Shown piece after piece: positions 39,768-50,513 of a stretch of DNA of 64,000 bases. Each line of letters begins with the position of its first letter. Within the stretch, counting starts at the first letter, position 1. A program made the position numbers and the translations under genes. The notes beneath the pieces are model-generated. The model had not been told where the DNA came from and searched no databases. It was given only the letters and a program-made list of their open reading frames with translations. The stretch comes from Nitzschia sp. pyKryTriq1 (lineage: Eukaryota > Bacillariophyta > Bacillariophyceae > Bacillariales > Bacillariaceae): positions 2,714,629-2,778,628 of the forward strand of contig OY101119.1 in NCBI GenBank assembly GCA_956465555.1, written 5' to 3'.

Positions 39768-41261
39768 ATGATGAATCGGGATGATCCCTTTGACGGAAAA
39801 GGAGATTTGGTGGCCACCAACCTTGCACCCAACGAGGACGAGAGTTCCGTTTTGAAGGAAGAATCTATTTCTGTTAGAGATGGAAGTAGTTTACGCTCGC
39901 GACGGTCGTCAGTAAATGCCCTTGGTCGAGTATCCAACACTAGCTTTTCCAGTTGCATCGCTTCATCCCTTTCGGATAAATCCAAAAAATCTCGAGCCGG
40001 GATCATTAACAGTGCCTTCGCTACCTTGATGGATGAGGGTGTCACATTGGATGACATTTTACGAGCTTTTGATCCTTCAATCCAACGTAAAGAAGTTACA
40101 AGTATTGGGATCGGCAAGTCGCCTGCCCCAAAACAAGACACATCTCCCGTAGTCCCTCGCCGATCTTCAGAACCTTGCCTTCCTATGATGCTGAGTCTTC
40201 CTACCATTACCGCTAGTCCAGAGTTTCGTCGCCGTAGCACACAGATGGATGATATGCTATATGATTTCGAGGGCATGCAGTTTTCCCCAGAACCAGAGGG
40301 GCCTACCCTTACCCAAGCACCAACAGAGAGTGGGAGAAAAAAGAAAAAAGCCATGCCCCGAATCGAAGGGATTCTCCTTGAATGCCCCCATCCCGACGAT
40401 GATGAAATCGATTCCGACTTGACCAAGACAGATCCAGAGGAAGAAGATTCCTCTCAAGAGAGGAGCAAAACGGCGGTGATCTCGGAGCTCACGTCTACTT
40501 CCTCACCAAAGAGCAGGTCGAAGAGGGCATCTAAGAGCCCTCGAGCTAGGAGGCGGCGTCAAAAGCAACCGAGAAAGAATGAGCTGCCCATGGAAGATGC
40601 GCCCATGAGCCCGTCGCAGTTTAATCGACGCAGCATGCCATCCAGTGACAATGCGAAGGTTGAGCTCGCAGGGTCTCCTGCTTCTACAAGGCTTTCTATT
40701 GGGATTCGAAGTCCAAGAATTAGTAGGGGGCGATCACCTTTCGAGTATCATTCATCTATAAGCACAACAGGCCGTGGAGGGAGACGCAGGGCATTGCGGT
40801 CAGGGACAAGGCACAGCTCACTCGACGAAACCTACTTGACACCGAGAAGAAGCAACCGAACGGGCAGGGGGGAGAAGAGATGGTCCGGCAGCTCCCAAAC
40901 AAGGACCAACTCAGTCGACCACCTTCTCGAGACGCCGAAAAGAACAGGCCAGGGAGGACTGGACCTCGTTTCACCGGCATCAGACCAAGCCTCCATGGGA
41001 AACGAGGTACCGGCACGCGCGAAAATACTCAATACCTTTGAATATCAGAGTCCACAGCTAAAGACGCCTCCACCAACAAAGAAATCAGAGGAAAAACCAA
41101 GCTCCGGCGGTACTCGCAATACAATCGAATCTACGCCTCCGCTGAGTGGGAGCGACAGGAGGGCACCCACAGCATCGGGTCCTACGCCCTCCTCCCGTCG
41201 AGATACTTCGGAGGGACTTCGCGAAAAGATGCATTCACTCGAGTGCCCCCCACCGCTCTAG
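39768..41261 (+). CDS. Disordered Ser/Arg/Pro-rich protein, unknown function
   Basis: 497 residues, intronless. Composition is Ser, Arg, Pro, Thr and acidic throughout, with many RRSS, SPR and TPR-type sites that resemble kinase targets. The only segment with folded character is SRAGIINSAFATLMDEGVTLDDILRAFDP (about residues 75-103), an amphipathic helix pair. KSRSKRASKSPRARRRRQKQPRK (about 245-270) could be a nuclear signal. I do not recognise a family. The start ATGATGAAT is the first available and is followed by normal coding bias. A 21-bp minisatellite starts about 35 bp after the stop. Confidence 0.62.
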   Translation: MMNRDDPFDGKGDLVATNLAPNEDESSVLKEESISVRDGSSLRSRRSSVNALGRVSNTSFSSCIASSLSDKSKKSRAGIINSAFATLMDEGVTLDDILRAFDPSIQRKEVTSIGIGKSPAPKQDTSPVVPRRSSEPCLPMMLSLPTITASPEFRRRSTQMDDMLYDFEGMQFSPEPEGPTLTQAPTESGRKKKKAMPRIEGILLECPHPDDDEIDSDLTKTDPEEEDSSQERSKTAVISELTSTSSPKSRSKRASKSPRARRRRQKQPRKNELPMEDAPMSPSQFNRRSMPSSDNAKVELAGSPASTRLSIGIRSPRISRGRSPFEYHSSISTTGRGGRRRALRSGTRHSSLDETYLTPRRSNRTGRGEKRWSGSSQTRTNSVDHLLETPKRTGQGGLDLVSPASDQASMGNEVPARAKILNTFEYQSPQLKTPPPTKKSEEKPSSGGTRNTIESTPPLSGSDRRAPTASGPTPSSRRDTSEGLREKMHSLECPPPL

Positions 41262-41295
41262 TCGATTTTAGAACCTACCCAGGCCCAACCCATGC

Positions 41296-41659
41296 ACCGT
41301 CAGAACACATTCGTATCACAGTCAAACACCTTCATAACACCTTCAAAACACCTTCATAACAACGTCAAACACATTCATAACAACGTCAAACACCTTCATA
41401 ACACCGTCAAATACATTCATAACAACGTCAAATACATTCATAACTCCGTCAAACACATTCTTAACACCGTCGAACACATTCATAACACCATCAAACACAT
41501 TCTTAACACCGTCAAACACATTCATAACACCGTCAAACACCTTCATAACAACGTCAAACACATTCATAACACCGTCAAACACATTCATATCACTGTCAAA
41601 CACATTCATAACACCGTCAAAAACATTCATTCATAACACCGTCAAACACATTCATAACC
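41296..41659 (+). repeat. 21-bp minisatellite, about 17 units
   Basis: Consensus unit ACACCGTCAAACACATTCATA, read here in pieces: ACACCGTCAAACAC then ATTCATA. Units vary at a few sites (accgt/aacgt, cacatt/cacctt/tacatt), and one near 41620 carries a 4-bp insertion. Because 21 is a multiple of three and the unit lacks stops in several frames, it reads as a heptad (NTVKHIH) on the plus strand and GVMNVFD on the minus strand; neither looks like a real gene. It lies between the convergent 3' ends of the Ser/Arg-rich protein and the amino-acid transporter. Confidence 0.92.
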
Positions 41660-41788
41660 TACCAACAGGCCCAATACGAAGAAATCCCATTTCTACCGAG
41701 GGCGTCTATATATTGTTCATACACGGTCAAAAAGAACAAACTTCGTACAAGAAGCGTTAGCGTAATTCTTTAAATCATAATCGGATAG

Positions 41789-43580
41789 CTAGCCATTGTT
41801 CAGAGCCTGTTGAGTGCAGATGGGAGCAGCGATACACGAAACAATTAGAAGAGCCCAAGCTGATATCGACCGCGGGTTCACCCGTTTGTGTTGTCGAATC
41901 CGGAGATAGCAAGCCGTCGGGACGACGAAAGCAACAAGGATGGCCATCGACGAGCCTGCCAAACTCCAGACGAAGCCCACACCGGGCACAGAAATGGCAA
42001 AGGAGTAGCAGACCCCGACGACGACAAATGTCGACAAGCAATGAACTATAGGTTCACCATCAAAGCTCGATGATTCTTCTTCTTCCGAGCCATCGTGGAT
42101 CATTTCACCCGTACCGGCATCGCTCGTGGTCATTGTTTGCTCATCTTCATCGCGCGACCCAATGATGTGCTCCTTCTCATGGGTCGCACCATATGCCAGC
42201 ATGGTCAAATGCTGCTTTTCTGGGTCTCCGGTCACCCTTATCGGGTCTGTTTCGTCAAAGTCGACACCATTGATGACCAAGTGAGCACCCTCCTTTCTCC
42301 GGCGATCTACGTCCTTGAATTCTTTTGCTAGAGCGACATCGTTTCTCCAGTTTCGAATCTGGCCAGGAACAGCACAGAACGCTTCCCTACATGGAAGTGT
42401 GACCAGTGGTAACCCGAAGAGCAAAGTAAAGCAGAAGCCCATTCGCCCTAGCAATACGGCAGAATCGTTCATTGGAAAGTTCAACAGAATGTTGTCCCGT
42501 GTTTCATCGAGTGCGTACAGGTATCCCCCCAAACCAACCAAATAGAAAAGGCTATCGCAGAAAAGAAATCTCGATGAGGGAAAGTGAAAACAAAAATATA
42601 TCATCACGGTTCACAGGTATTGCGATAGTGTATCACACTCACAAGAAGCAGATGATCATGCTGCTAGCGAGAACAAATTTCAAGCGATTTCTCGTCGGAT
42701 CAAGTAGCGACGAGTGGACGCCCAAGACATTGTAGCTGCAAAAAAAGCACAGGACAACAATGGGAAAAGCAAACGCATAATCGGAAATATTTGTCGAGTA
42801 CCAGTTGAGCGGAGCCCGTCGAGGATCATTGGATTGCACGGCCTCGTACGCTCGGTATACAACTGCCACCATGAGCGTCGCACAACTCAAAAATCCAAAA
42901 TAGCATGTATGCCGCAGAGCATGGAGATCCCTTTTGAGAAGAAGTGGAGTCCCAAATAGCAAAATAAGAATCAGAATGAAGCTCGATCCTTCCTTTGAGG
43001 GTCGCAGCGTTGGATCGAACATGTCATCATTTTGGGTCATATAATCGTGGAGAAGGAGTGGCTCCTTGACACTCAGGGGAAGGAGGCTTAGAACCACAGG
43101 AGTCCAAATATCCTTGACAAGCACCAAATATGCGGTAAGACTCCCGATCAACATGAGCCCGAGCAAAGATGTCGTCAATACCTCAGCCAAATTCCCAAAA
43201 GACGCTTTGGCAACGTCACCGTAGGAGCGACCTCCTGTTCTTCTCGCACAGCTCACCAAGATGTATAGGGAGAAGTCCGTTGCAAGACAACCGTAAACCA
43301 TGAGAAAAGTGGTAGGAATTATTCCGGCTCTTTGAAAAACCAGGGGCAGACTCAACACGCCTCCTCCACAGGTTGTCGCGACGATGTTGATGATAGCAAC
43401 AGCCATTGACGACTTTCGCGTGTCACATTCGTGGACTCGATTGAGCAGCTCCAGAGATATACGGCGTAGCATCAACGCTCTCTCGTGATCAGAATCATCA
43501 ACCTGATCAGGTTCCATTTTCGAAGAATCGAAAGTCACCGCTTCCGGGAAAACAATCACTTTTCCATGCGGAGACATCAT
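41789..43580 (-). CDS. Amino-acid/auxin permease-family (AAAP/SLC38-like) transporter
   Basis: Two exons, 42643-43580 and 41789-42551 (GTGAGT donor, GATAG acceptor), give about 566 residues. The first helix AVAIINIVATTCGGGVLSLPLVFQRAG matches the unwound TM1 signature of AAAP/SLC36-SLC38 transporters (N-x-x-x-G-x-G-x-L-x-x-P). About ten further helices follow, e.g. LAEVLTTSLLGLMLIGSLTAYLVLVKDI and FAFPIVVLCFFCSYNVLGVHSSL, the latter like the F-A-F-x-C-H-x-x-x-x-P region of TM6. A roughly 110-residue acidic loop before the last three helices is long for the family. It probably moves amino acids with H+ or Na+ across vacuolar or plasma membrane. The open frame extends upstream of 43580 without an ATG; the doublet ATGATG at 43575-43580 is the first start available. 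Confidence 0.82.
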
Positions 43581-44189
43581 GACCAGATTCCGGCGCCCTT
43601 TTTCCGACAAAGCACCCTGACTCGTATTTTTTAAGTGTACCGTGAGATCAAACAAAGATGACAATGATTCGAATCGAATCCTCTGGTACTGGGTGCTTTG
43701 TAACGAGTTTTGAGGAGATGTGAAGGTTCCTTCTTGGTTTCGGAATAAATAGTGATGGGCGGGGATCGGGGATGGGAGGCAAAAAATACAAGTGCACAGA
43801 ACAGTGAAGCCGTTCGGAGTCGAACTTTCGCATTTTTACATTATTTACTCGTATTTACTTGACAAAGGACATCCACAAGAAGATATCCTCTGAATAAATG
43901 TTTGTGAGGCAGGGGCATATAATAATTGACACCCATGCGTCATGTCCTTCGTCGTGACATAAGCCTCAGAATGACGTACCCGCCCGCTCGCTCGCTTGCC
44001 CGACAACCGATATCTGTGTCTTCGCGTTTTGATGTACCGAGATCGATGATATCGGAAAGAGAGGAAGGAAGGAGAGACGATGGCTTCGTATCTATCATGT
44101 AGCTCAAGCTCTCGGGTAGTCGTAACAGGTAGATGAGTACTCGATCCATGCACAGTCCTCCCGCCAAAGTAGAATCGCATCATGCATCA
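43581..44189. other. Spacer between transporter and RUS gene
   Basis: Upstream region of the transporter and 3' flank of the RUS gene; no feature stands out. Confidence 0.5.
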
Positions 44190-45844
44190 TCATTGAGACT
44201 TCTTTTTCTTTCCCGTAGTCTTGGTTTTCGCGTCTACTACTCCCCCAGCACCATCAATCAAGGTCCAAAGGATTCTCTGCGAATCAAACCCCAAGTACAA
44301 TCTACTTTTTAGATCCCAGCCTTTAGCCTCGAGTTGGTCCCATAGACCAAATACTCCCTCGTGTGTTACTGGCTGGGAAATCTTAAGCCTGGCAATTTGC
44401 GTCATCGTTCTGGCGTCGTGTACGTACAAAGTTTGATGTGAGACAACAAAGAGCAAAAATCAGCAGCAGTGCTTTTACAAATATTCGGTGTTCGCCCATT
44501 CCAATTCGTCACTTACTGTTTCACAAGTTTGGAATCAATAGGATGAATCTTCTTGGAAGTGCTCACCTCCTGCAGTAGCAAGGCATGGGCATAGGCGGCC
44601 AACTCATCGCGACTCGTCGCCCCAAGCCCAAGGTAGACAAACAGTTGGTTTCCTCGCACCCCGATTAGGTACTTTTCTTTGGCAAAGAGTTCGGCAAATT
44701 CAAAATTTTGTACGTCAATGGGACAGTTCAGGTGAATAGACGGAAATAATAGCTTCAAAGTGGATGATGCCAGCGACTCGTTGACTTGGTCTGGTGTGGG
44801 CAAATTCTTCAATGCATCACCAAGCTCTTTATCGCCCTTCTGTTCCACAAGAATCGGCAATATAGTTTTCAACACCTCGACTGTTCGTTCTGGGTTCAGT
44901 GTTGCTAGCTTGAGCAGTTTGACCCCCTCGTAGTTTGCCCACACATGGAGAATGGTCAACACGCCAAATATAATCCACGTGCAAGCATAGGGCATGTTCT
45001 GCAACATATGCGCGACGGCAACGCCACCTATCATGCCCAGTAAGCTCACGAGAGTTTCTTGTGTGGACTCTTTGGCACTCAAATCTGCCATGTTCCCATG
45101 TCGCGAAAAATGTTGTGTGATTCGCCCTTTGGTGGCCCCGGCCGACATGCCACACAAAGTTTTGCCAATTGTCGAAAGGGATAGAATGCACAAGCTCCAG
45201 TCGGACCCCACGTACGGCGCTAACATATCCAAGGTGAGTGCGACATCATTAATAACATCGGCAAATAGTCGAAATTCCTTGACATGTGTATCTAAGTGTT
45301 GCGATGCAAAGTAGGAAAAGACGAGTCCTCCCACCATGCCGGTGCCATCTCGAAGCGCCCATTGGACGGCCGCACTCGCCGCCGTCGCTTGGGCATTCCC
45401 CACCCCGGCCGCTTCCAATACAGCACGTGTGGCCACCACTCCCCGCCAGTAGCTGCACAGTCCTTGTATTCCATCGTACAGTTGATAGGGCAAATACGAT
45501 GCATCCACAGAATGAGGAAAACCCAGAGGGAGAAAGAGCTCCACAAAGATTTTGACCAGGCGACGATTCCATGCCGACTGTTGTTGCTCTTGAATTTGTA
45601 GTGCAGGTCCCTTGCGTTTGAATACCACTGGTTTGATTGATGCGGTGGAAGACTGGCTGCTTTTGATTATTGTGTTCATGTCCACAATGTACTCATAGTG
45701 AAAGTTCTTGTGCTCGAGCGCCGCTTGGCCGGTCGTGGTCGGGTCACTAATATTATCATCACTATTATCCTGCGTTTTGGCAGATTCTTCATCGCCAGCT
45801 CCGGCGGTCAGATCTTCTGGATATTCTCGAATGGATACAATCAT
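44190..45844 (-). CDS. RUS family (DUF647) membrane protein
   Basis: Root UVB-sensitive family. Two exons, 44517-45844 and 44190-44409 (CAGTAAGTG donor; GCCAG acceptor), phase 2, 515 residues. The DUF647 core is clear: FVELFLPLGFPHSVDASYLPYQLYDGIQGLCSYWRGVVATRAVLEAAGVG, then WALRDGTGMVGGLVFSYF, DVINDVALTLDMLAP, and AGATKGRITQHFSRHGNMADLSAKESTQETLVSLLGMIGG. The C-terminus ISQPVTHEGVFGLWDQLEAKGWDLKSRLYLG, supplied mostly by exon 2, is the family's final helix-rich segment, which supports the join. Plant RUS1/RUS2 act in plastids in early-seedling UV-B signalling and vitamin B6 responses; the biochemical activity is unknown. No strong plastid presequence is visible, and the first 70 residues look disordered. 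Confidence 0.87.
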
Positions 45845-46347
45845 GGGCGATGGTGTAAATGAATGCTAAGACGAAGAGTTAATCGTGTCCGAACAACTTT
45901 AGCATCGAACTCTATTGCGCTTCGAGAGGAAAAAGCGGAGAGGCAAAAGTTCCGAGTCAACAATAATAAATTACTCGTACGAGTGCGAGTAAAATATAAA
46001 AGCGGGAGCAGCGCGACGATATGACGAAAGATCGTTCTTCTGTGATCTCTCTCCCACACGTGCCGTGAGCACGCGGCGGTACAGTATGTTACGTGTACAG
46101 CAGTATGCCCTCGGAGGCAAAGTCGAGTCCAGTGGGTCAATTGGCTCTGTTTCCGTCCCGCCATTTTTCGCAAGAGCAAAGTTCGCGAGAAGCCAAGGCG
46201 ACGATGAGATCTTTTCGTCTTCGTCGTCGACCTTGGCTGGTCGTACAACCTTTTGTTACGGAAAGCAACAGTACAAGTACCGATCGAATACACACACACA
46301 TACATACTCCATGCTGTGTAACACTAGCGTGATAATAATAGCCAATC
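45845..46347. other. Divergent spacer between RUS and the disordered membrane protein
   Basis: About 500 bp shared upstream region with a CA tract near 46290-46305. No gene. Confidence 0.5.
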
Positions 46348-48186
46348 ATGTCGTCAGAAATAATTCAGAATGAGGCGTCTCTCATTCTGATCGCGACAGC
46401 TTCCATTTTGATGGATCGGATTCTGAGACATGATCTCGTCTCCGAGCGACTACAATGCCAGGTTTGGTCGTGGCTGACGTTGGCACTTTCGATCCGATCC
46501 TCGTCATCCGTGGAAGAACAAAACAACGGTGGTGTTGACGAGTTTCGGTTGTTTGAAAATTGGCTCCATGCCGTCGTCTTTGCCAATATTGCTGCCATTT
46601 TTGCACACAGCACTCTTCAACGGTCGACCATTCATCCCGGCAGCGGCGGTCGAGGAATCATCTTTTCGTCATCTCAATCCACCCAACAATACCAAATTAT
46701 TGTGGATTTGCTACCATTCTCAGCTTGGTTGGCCATGCTTTCCTCTTCGATTCCCATACTTCTAGTACAGGATCCCTCGTCCGTCTGGCACTTCAATTCG
46801 CGCGATGCTATACTTTGGACCTGTCAAGTCTTTGTCGTTTCGTTGGCGATACTGTGGGCACTGCAATGGCATTTCCATCGAAAGGCGCGTATTGCACATG
46901 AGGTACAGGCGATTCCTAGTACGAATTACTCTGCCGATCATTTGGGGACATCTGCTGCTGCAAGGATGGATGAGAGCCAGTGGTACACTTGGAATGTCGC
47001 CCAGACTTGGCATTGGATGTCAACACAAGTTTTCGCAAGGCTGGAGGACAACAACAACAACAGCAGTAGCAACGATGACGACGACTCTCAATTTGTGCTC
47101 CGACTACTAGCTCCCCAGCGAATACGTGGAACCATATTGGACACTTTGACAATACATCGTTTGGTAGAGACACTCCATATACCGTATGGCGCTGCGGCTC
47201 AGCTATCCCAGGCGATTGAACGTTTGACACTTCGACATCCCAGACCACGAGGCGGCATCCACAACCACAACCACAACCATATCCACAACCACAATAATGA
47301 TTTACAATCCGCAATGGACAAGTCGCCACCAAATTCATCTTCATTCATGGAAAGTCCAACCGATTGGCTAACATTGCATGATCGAGAATACAACAATCCG
47401 TCCGCTCATCGGCAACCAACCAACAGTCGCTATAGAAACACAGACAGCACCAGCGGCGAGAGGTTTGCCAACGACCCTTCAGCTTCCGGCCAAAATTTGC
47501 ATTCCTCTTTTAGCCAGCAGCAGCTGTCTATCCCCACACTGGGACCCGATCAAGAAGAAAAGCTTGCCTCGATCATGAAGGAGCGATTCGGGCTTGAACT
47601 ACCATCCATGAAAACACCTTCTGATGCTAGTAGTACGTATGATCAAGACTGGAGTGCAAGCGCGACACCACAAGAGACACCCACGCTATCACGATCGAGT
47701 CTGGACCGAACGGGAGAGCACTACTTTCGTCCTCCTCCAGTACATGTACCTGTTCCTCATCCATTGCAATCTACTACTGGTACAATACCGAGGGAGGACG
47801 ACCAAGCCACTAACAATCGCAGTCGCAACCATCACCAACCTGATGATGATTCTTTATCGTCTCATACTTCCGTCCCACCGTCGTTGCTCGCTACCATGCC
47901 ACCAAATATTCGCGAAATTGTTCAACGACGACCCGACTTGGTCCAGCAGCTCTTGGCTGAAAAGCAACAACAACAACAACAACAACAACAGCTATTAGGC
48001 TCGTCATCGCCGTTGCGGAATAGCCGCCGAGGAGTAGATGGCGTGATATATGAGAACGAAGAAGAAGAATTCCAAGACGAATACGGCCACGACAGCACGT
48101 CCCAGCAGGACGACGAGACGACAAGTCTCATCCAACGACGGCTCCGGCCAAAGTACAAGTCGACAGAGGGAAATAATACAACGTAG
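46348..48186 (+). CDS. Membrane protein with long disordered His/Asn- and Gln-rich tail
   Basis: 612 residues, intronless. The first about 180 residues hold four hydrophobic helices (ASLILIATASILMDRIL; WLHAVVFANIAAIFAHS; IVDLLPFSAWLAMLSSSIPILLV; ILWTCQVFVVSLAILWALQW). The remainder is soluble and low complexity. A helical part RIRGTILDTLTIHRLVETLHIPYGAAAQLSQAIERL sits at about 258-295. Then come HNHNHNHIHNHNN (about 308-321, potentially metal-binding), Ser/Pro-rich stretches, a UBA/CUE-like hint LLATMPPNIREIVQRRPDLVQQLLAEK, and a run of Gln (about 540-550). LATMPPNIREIVQRRPDLVQQL is like the helical STI1/CUE-style segments of adaptors, which is only a suggestion. No family is recognised. Confidence 0.65.
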   Translation: MSSEIIQNEASLILIATASILMDRILRHDLVSERLQCQVWSWLTLALSIRSSSSVEEQNNGGVDEFRLFENWLHAVVFANIAAIFAHSTLQRSTIHPGSGGRGIIFSSSQSTQQYQIIVDLLPFSAWLAMLSSSIPILLVQDPSSVWHFNSRDAILWTCQVFVVSLAILWALQWHFHRKARIAHEVQAIPSTNYSADHLGTSAAARMDESQWYTWNVAQTWHWMSTQVFARLEDNNNNSSSNDDDDSQFVLRLLAPQRIRGTILDTLTIHRLVETLHIPYGAAAQLSQAIERLTLRHPRPRGGIHNHNHNHIHNHNNDLQSAMDKSPPNSSSFMESPTDWLTLHDREYNNPSAHRQPTNSRYRNTDSTSGERFANDPSASGQNLHSSFSQQQLSIPTLGPDQEEKLASIMKERFGLELPSMKTPSDASSTYDQDWSASATPQETPTLSRSSLDRTGEHYFRPPPVHVPVPHPLQSTTGTIPREDDQATNNRSRNHHQPDDDSLSSHTSVPPSLLATMPPNIREIVQRRPDLVQQLLAEKQQQQQQQQQLLGSSSPLRNSRRGVDGVIYENEEEEFQDEYGHDSTSQQDDETTSLIQRRLRPKYKSTEGNNTT

Positions 48187-48417
48187 CAGCTTTTGCGTTT
48201 CTTGCGATACAAACAAACGAGAAAGTAGTAGCGTATTGTATTCTCAGCAATACGCAACCTCTAGAGTAGATTGTATTGTACTATACTGTATTCGTAGTGA
48301 TCCGCAAACTGGAGCAGTGTAATCGTACAGTACTTGTACTACCGTGATACAAGTAGTATGCTAATATCATCTGTCTATATTTGCAATTATTGTCCAAGGT
48401 TGCTGCTCAATATTGGT

Positions 48418-48441
48418 GATGATGATGATGATGATGATGAT
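48418..48441 (+). repeat. GAT trinucleotide repeat (eight units)
   Basis: Eight perfect GAT units between the 3' end of the disordered membrane protein gene (+) and the stop codon of the PLP decarboxylase gene (-). Confidence 0.9.
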
Positions 48442-48444
48442 TCC

Positions 48445-49861
48445 TTAGTGCCGACTTGCTGTTGAAGTCTCAATCCCCTTCAGCACCCGCTCAAACGAAC
48501 GTACAGACCGGACCACATCTTCCTCCGTTGTCATCCAGGAGCAGACGCTAATGCGGATTACTTTATGGCCACCCCAGGAAGAGCTGCCAGCCCAACATTC
48601 CCGTTCTTTTTGAATGCCCTCCATCACCTGCTCTGTGAGTTCATCGGTTGCGCAGCGAATAAGTAATTGATTGAACACTACCTCGTTCACCACCGTAAAC
48701 CCAGGGATTTCCTTGAACAACTTGCTGAATTGCACCGTCCGTTGGTGCATGCCATAAATCATCTCCGCCACACCATTTCTGCCGAGGTATTTTAAAGTTG
48801 CCCACAGTTCGACAATGCGACTGTTGCGGGACATTTCGAGGGTGTAAAACATCCCGTCTCGCGATTTTTGGCTAACGACAATGTAGCTCCCGCTGGAATG
48901 CAGGGCGGCCGTCATTGCCTCCCGGTCAGCACACATTGCAATTCCTGAATCATAAGGCATATTCAGTGTTTTTGTGCCCGTCTACTGCCCAGGAATCCGC
49001 TTTTCCCAGCCCTTTAGTAAGGTGTTCGAATTCGGGGACGGCCGCGGCCCAAAGTCCAAACGCGCCGTCTATGTGCACCCAGGAACCTGCGGCGTTAGCG
49101 AGGTCGCAGAGTTGCTCGAAGTCATCGTAGTCTCCCGTATTTACTTCTCCGGCCTGGAGGATGAGAAGGGTTAGATCATCCAGCTTTGGCATTTGTGCAG
49201 GAATGATGCGGCCCTGTTCATCCACGGGAACGAATTCAATATTCGCCGTGCCCAACCCGAGCATAGAAACGGCCTTTTTAACGGAGGAATGCGATTTCTC
49301 GCCCGTCACAATCCGAAGTTTGGGCGCGCCGTTCAATCCTTGTTCATTGACGCTCCAGCCTTTGCGTTGCAAAAGTCGGTAACGTCCGGCTGCCAATCCA
49401 ACAATATTCGCCGCCGAACTACCACTCACGAAACCCGCAGCAGTGGTCGATGGTAAACCGAGTAAATCGCTCAACCAGGCTTCTACGGTATGTTCAAGGG
49501 TAGCACAAATGGGTGACATGACTTCCATGGCCGAATTCTGGTCCCAAAATGTAGCCATTACCCTGGCTGCTGCACCAATGGGCGTATAACTTCCGGTTAC
49601 AAAACCGAAGTAGCGGCCGCCCGCCGTATTGACCGTTGCCGGAGCTCCGTATTGTTGGAGTTGTTCAATCACCGATTCAGCATCCGTTGGCTCGTCTGGC
49701 AAATTTTCTGCAAAATGTTCAAGATCGGCAATCGCTTCTTCACTGGGAAAAACGTGACGACCTTCCGTCTCAGCTGCATATAATAGTCCATACTTAAGAG
49801 CACCTTGCTGTATGGAATCATCATGATGGTCGGCGAATAGTTGGGTCTGTGTTTTTTTCAT
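48445..49861 (-). pseudogene. PLP-dependent group II (aromatic-type) amino-acid decarboxylase with frameshift
   Basis: About 472 codons in two overlapping frames. 49861-48950 encodes the N-terminal and PLP core: TAGGRYFGFVTG, FVSGSSAANIVGLAAGRY, HIDGAFGLWAA and AVDGHK (PLP lysine about 297). 48445-48960 encodes LNMPYDSGIAM...YIVVSQKSRDGMFYTLEMSRNSRIVELWATLKYLGRNG and the C-terminal domain. The switch lies immediately after the lysine codon, at a run of five A (48969-48973 on the plus strand as T). With four A the frame would read DGHK-T-LN-MPYDSG, the family's DGHKWLN-PYD with Thr for Trp. No GT-AG intron fits. This family decarboxylates tyrosine, Dopa, tryptophan or similar; the substrate is not predictable. 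Either a real one-base insertion inactivates it or the A run is miscalled. Confidence 0.75.
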
Positions 49862-50513
49862 TTGCTTTATCTTGTATATCCAAATTTAGTTCCTGTCCAT
49901 TGGGTAGCGAACGATAGTCCTCTCGCGATCGAAGATCGTCAGCTTATTTATACGCAGGCTGCCTCCAGATCGGCCTTCGGACACTGTAGTGCGGAGCGCT
50001 GTACAAAAAATTGTAAAAAAAATACACGGCAGGAAAGTCACCACCGAATCTATTATGGTTGCGATCTTCACGGTAGTGTTCGGCGGATGAGACGAGCAGA
50101 ACGGCGTACCTCATCCGTCGGCCGCTCTCACATCAACACAGTGTTTTTTTATAACATGACTGTCATAAAGGTACTTATTTAGTCTGGGTGATGATACACG
50201 GACACATCTGTTCGATAGAGTCGTTTGTCCGATCAAAGTGTTCGTCAAAAGCATACGATGATGAGTGCAACACGATGGAGATGAACGCCGCAGACGATCG
50301 ACGACGATCGTGCCAAAACGTTTGACGTGGACAGTAGCGGATTATTTGCTTCTTTCCTTGCTTCCTTCCTGTTTCATGTTCATGTCTGACAAGACAAAAC
50401 TGCGATTCTTCCACAAACTATTCCAAATTGCAAGTGCTCATGTTTTTCTTCGGTCAACACAATTGATTTCTACTACCGGTCGAGCTAGACGACACTACGC
50501 GTTGTCTTGTGAA
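49862..50513. other. Divergent spacer between decarboxylase and lipB
   Basis: Upstream regions of both genes. An open frame continues upstream of the lipB start to 50265 but lacks protein-like character; no other feature is seen. Confidence 0.5.

Noticed and set aside
41343-41630. Minus-strand repetitive ORF (GVMNVFD heptads)
   Set aside because: Product of the 21-bp minisatellite; the same is true of the plus-strand NTVKHIH frame.
41296-41659. Possible CRISPR array
   Set aside because: Units are directly contiguous with no unique spacers, in a eukaryotic genome; it is a minisatellite.
48950-48980. Idea that an intron explains the frame change in the decarboxylase
   Set aside because: No GT-AG pair fits within the short overlap, and conserved residues continue on both sides with only a few bases between them.
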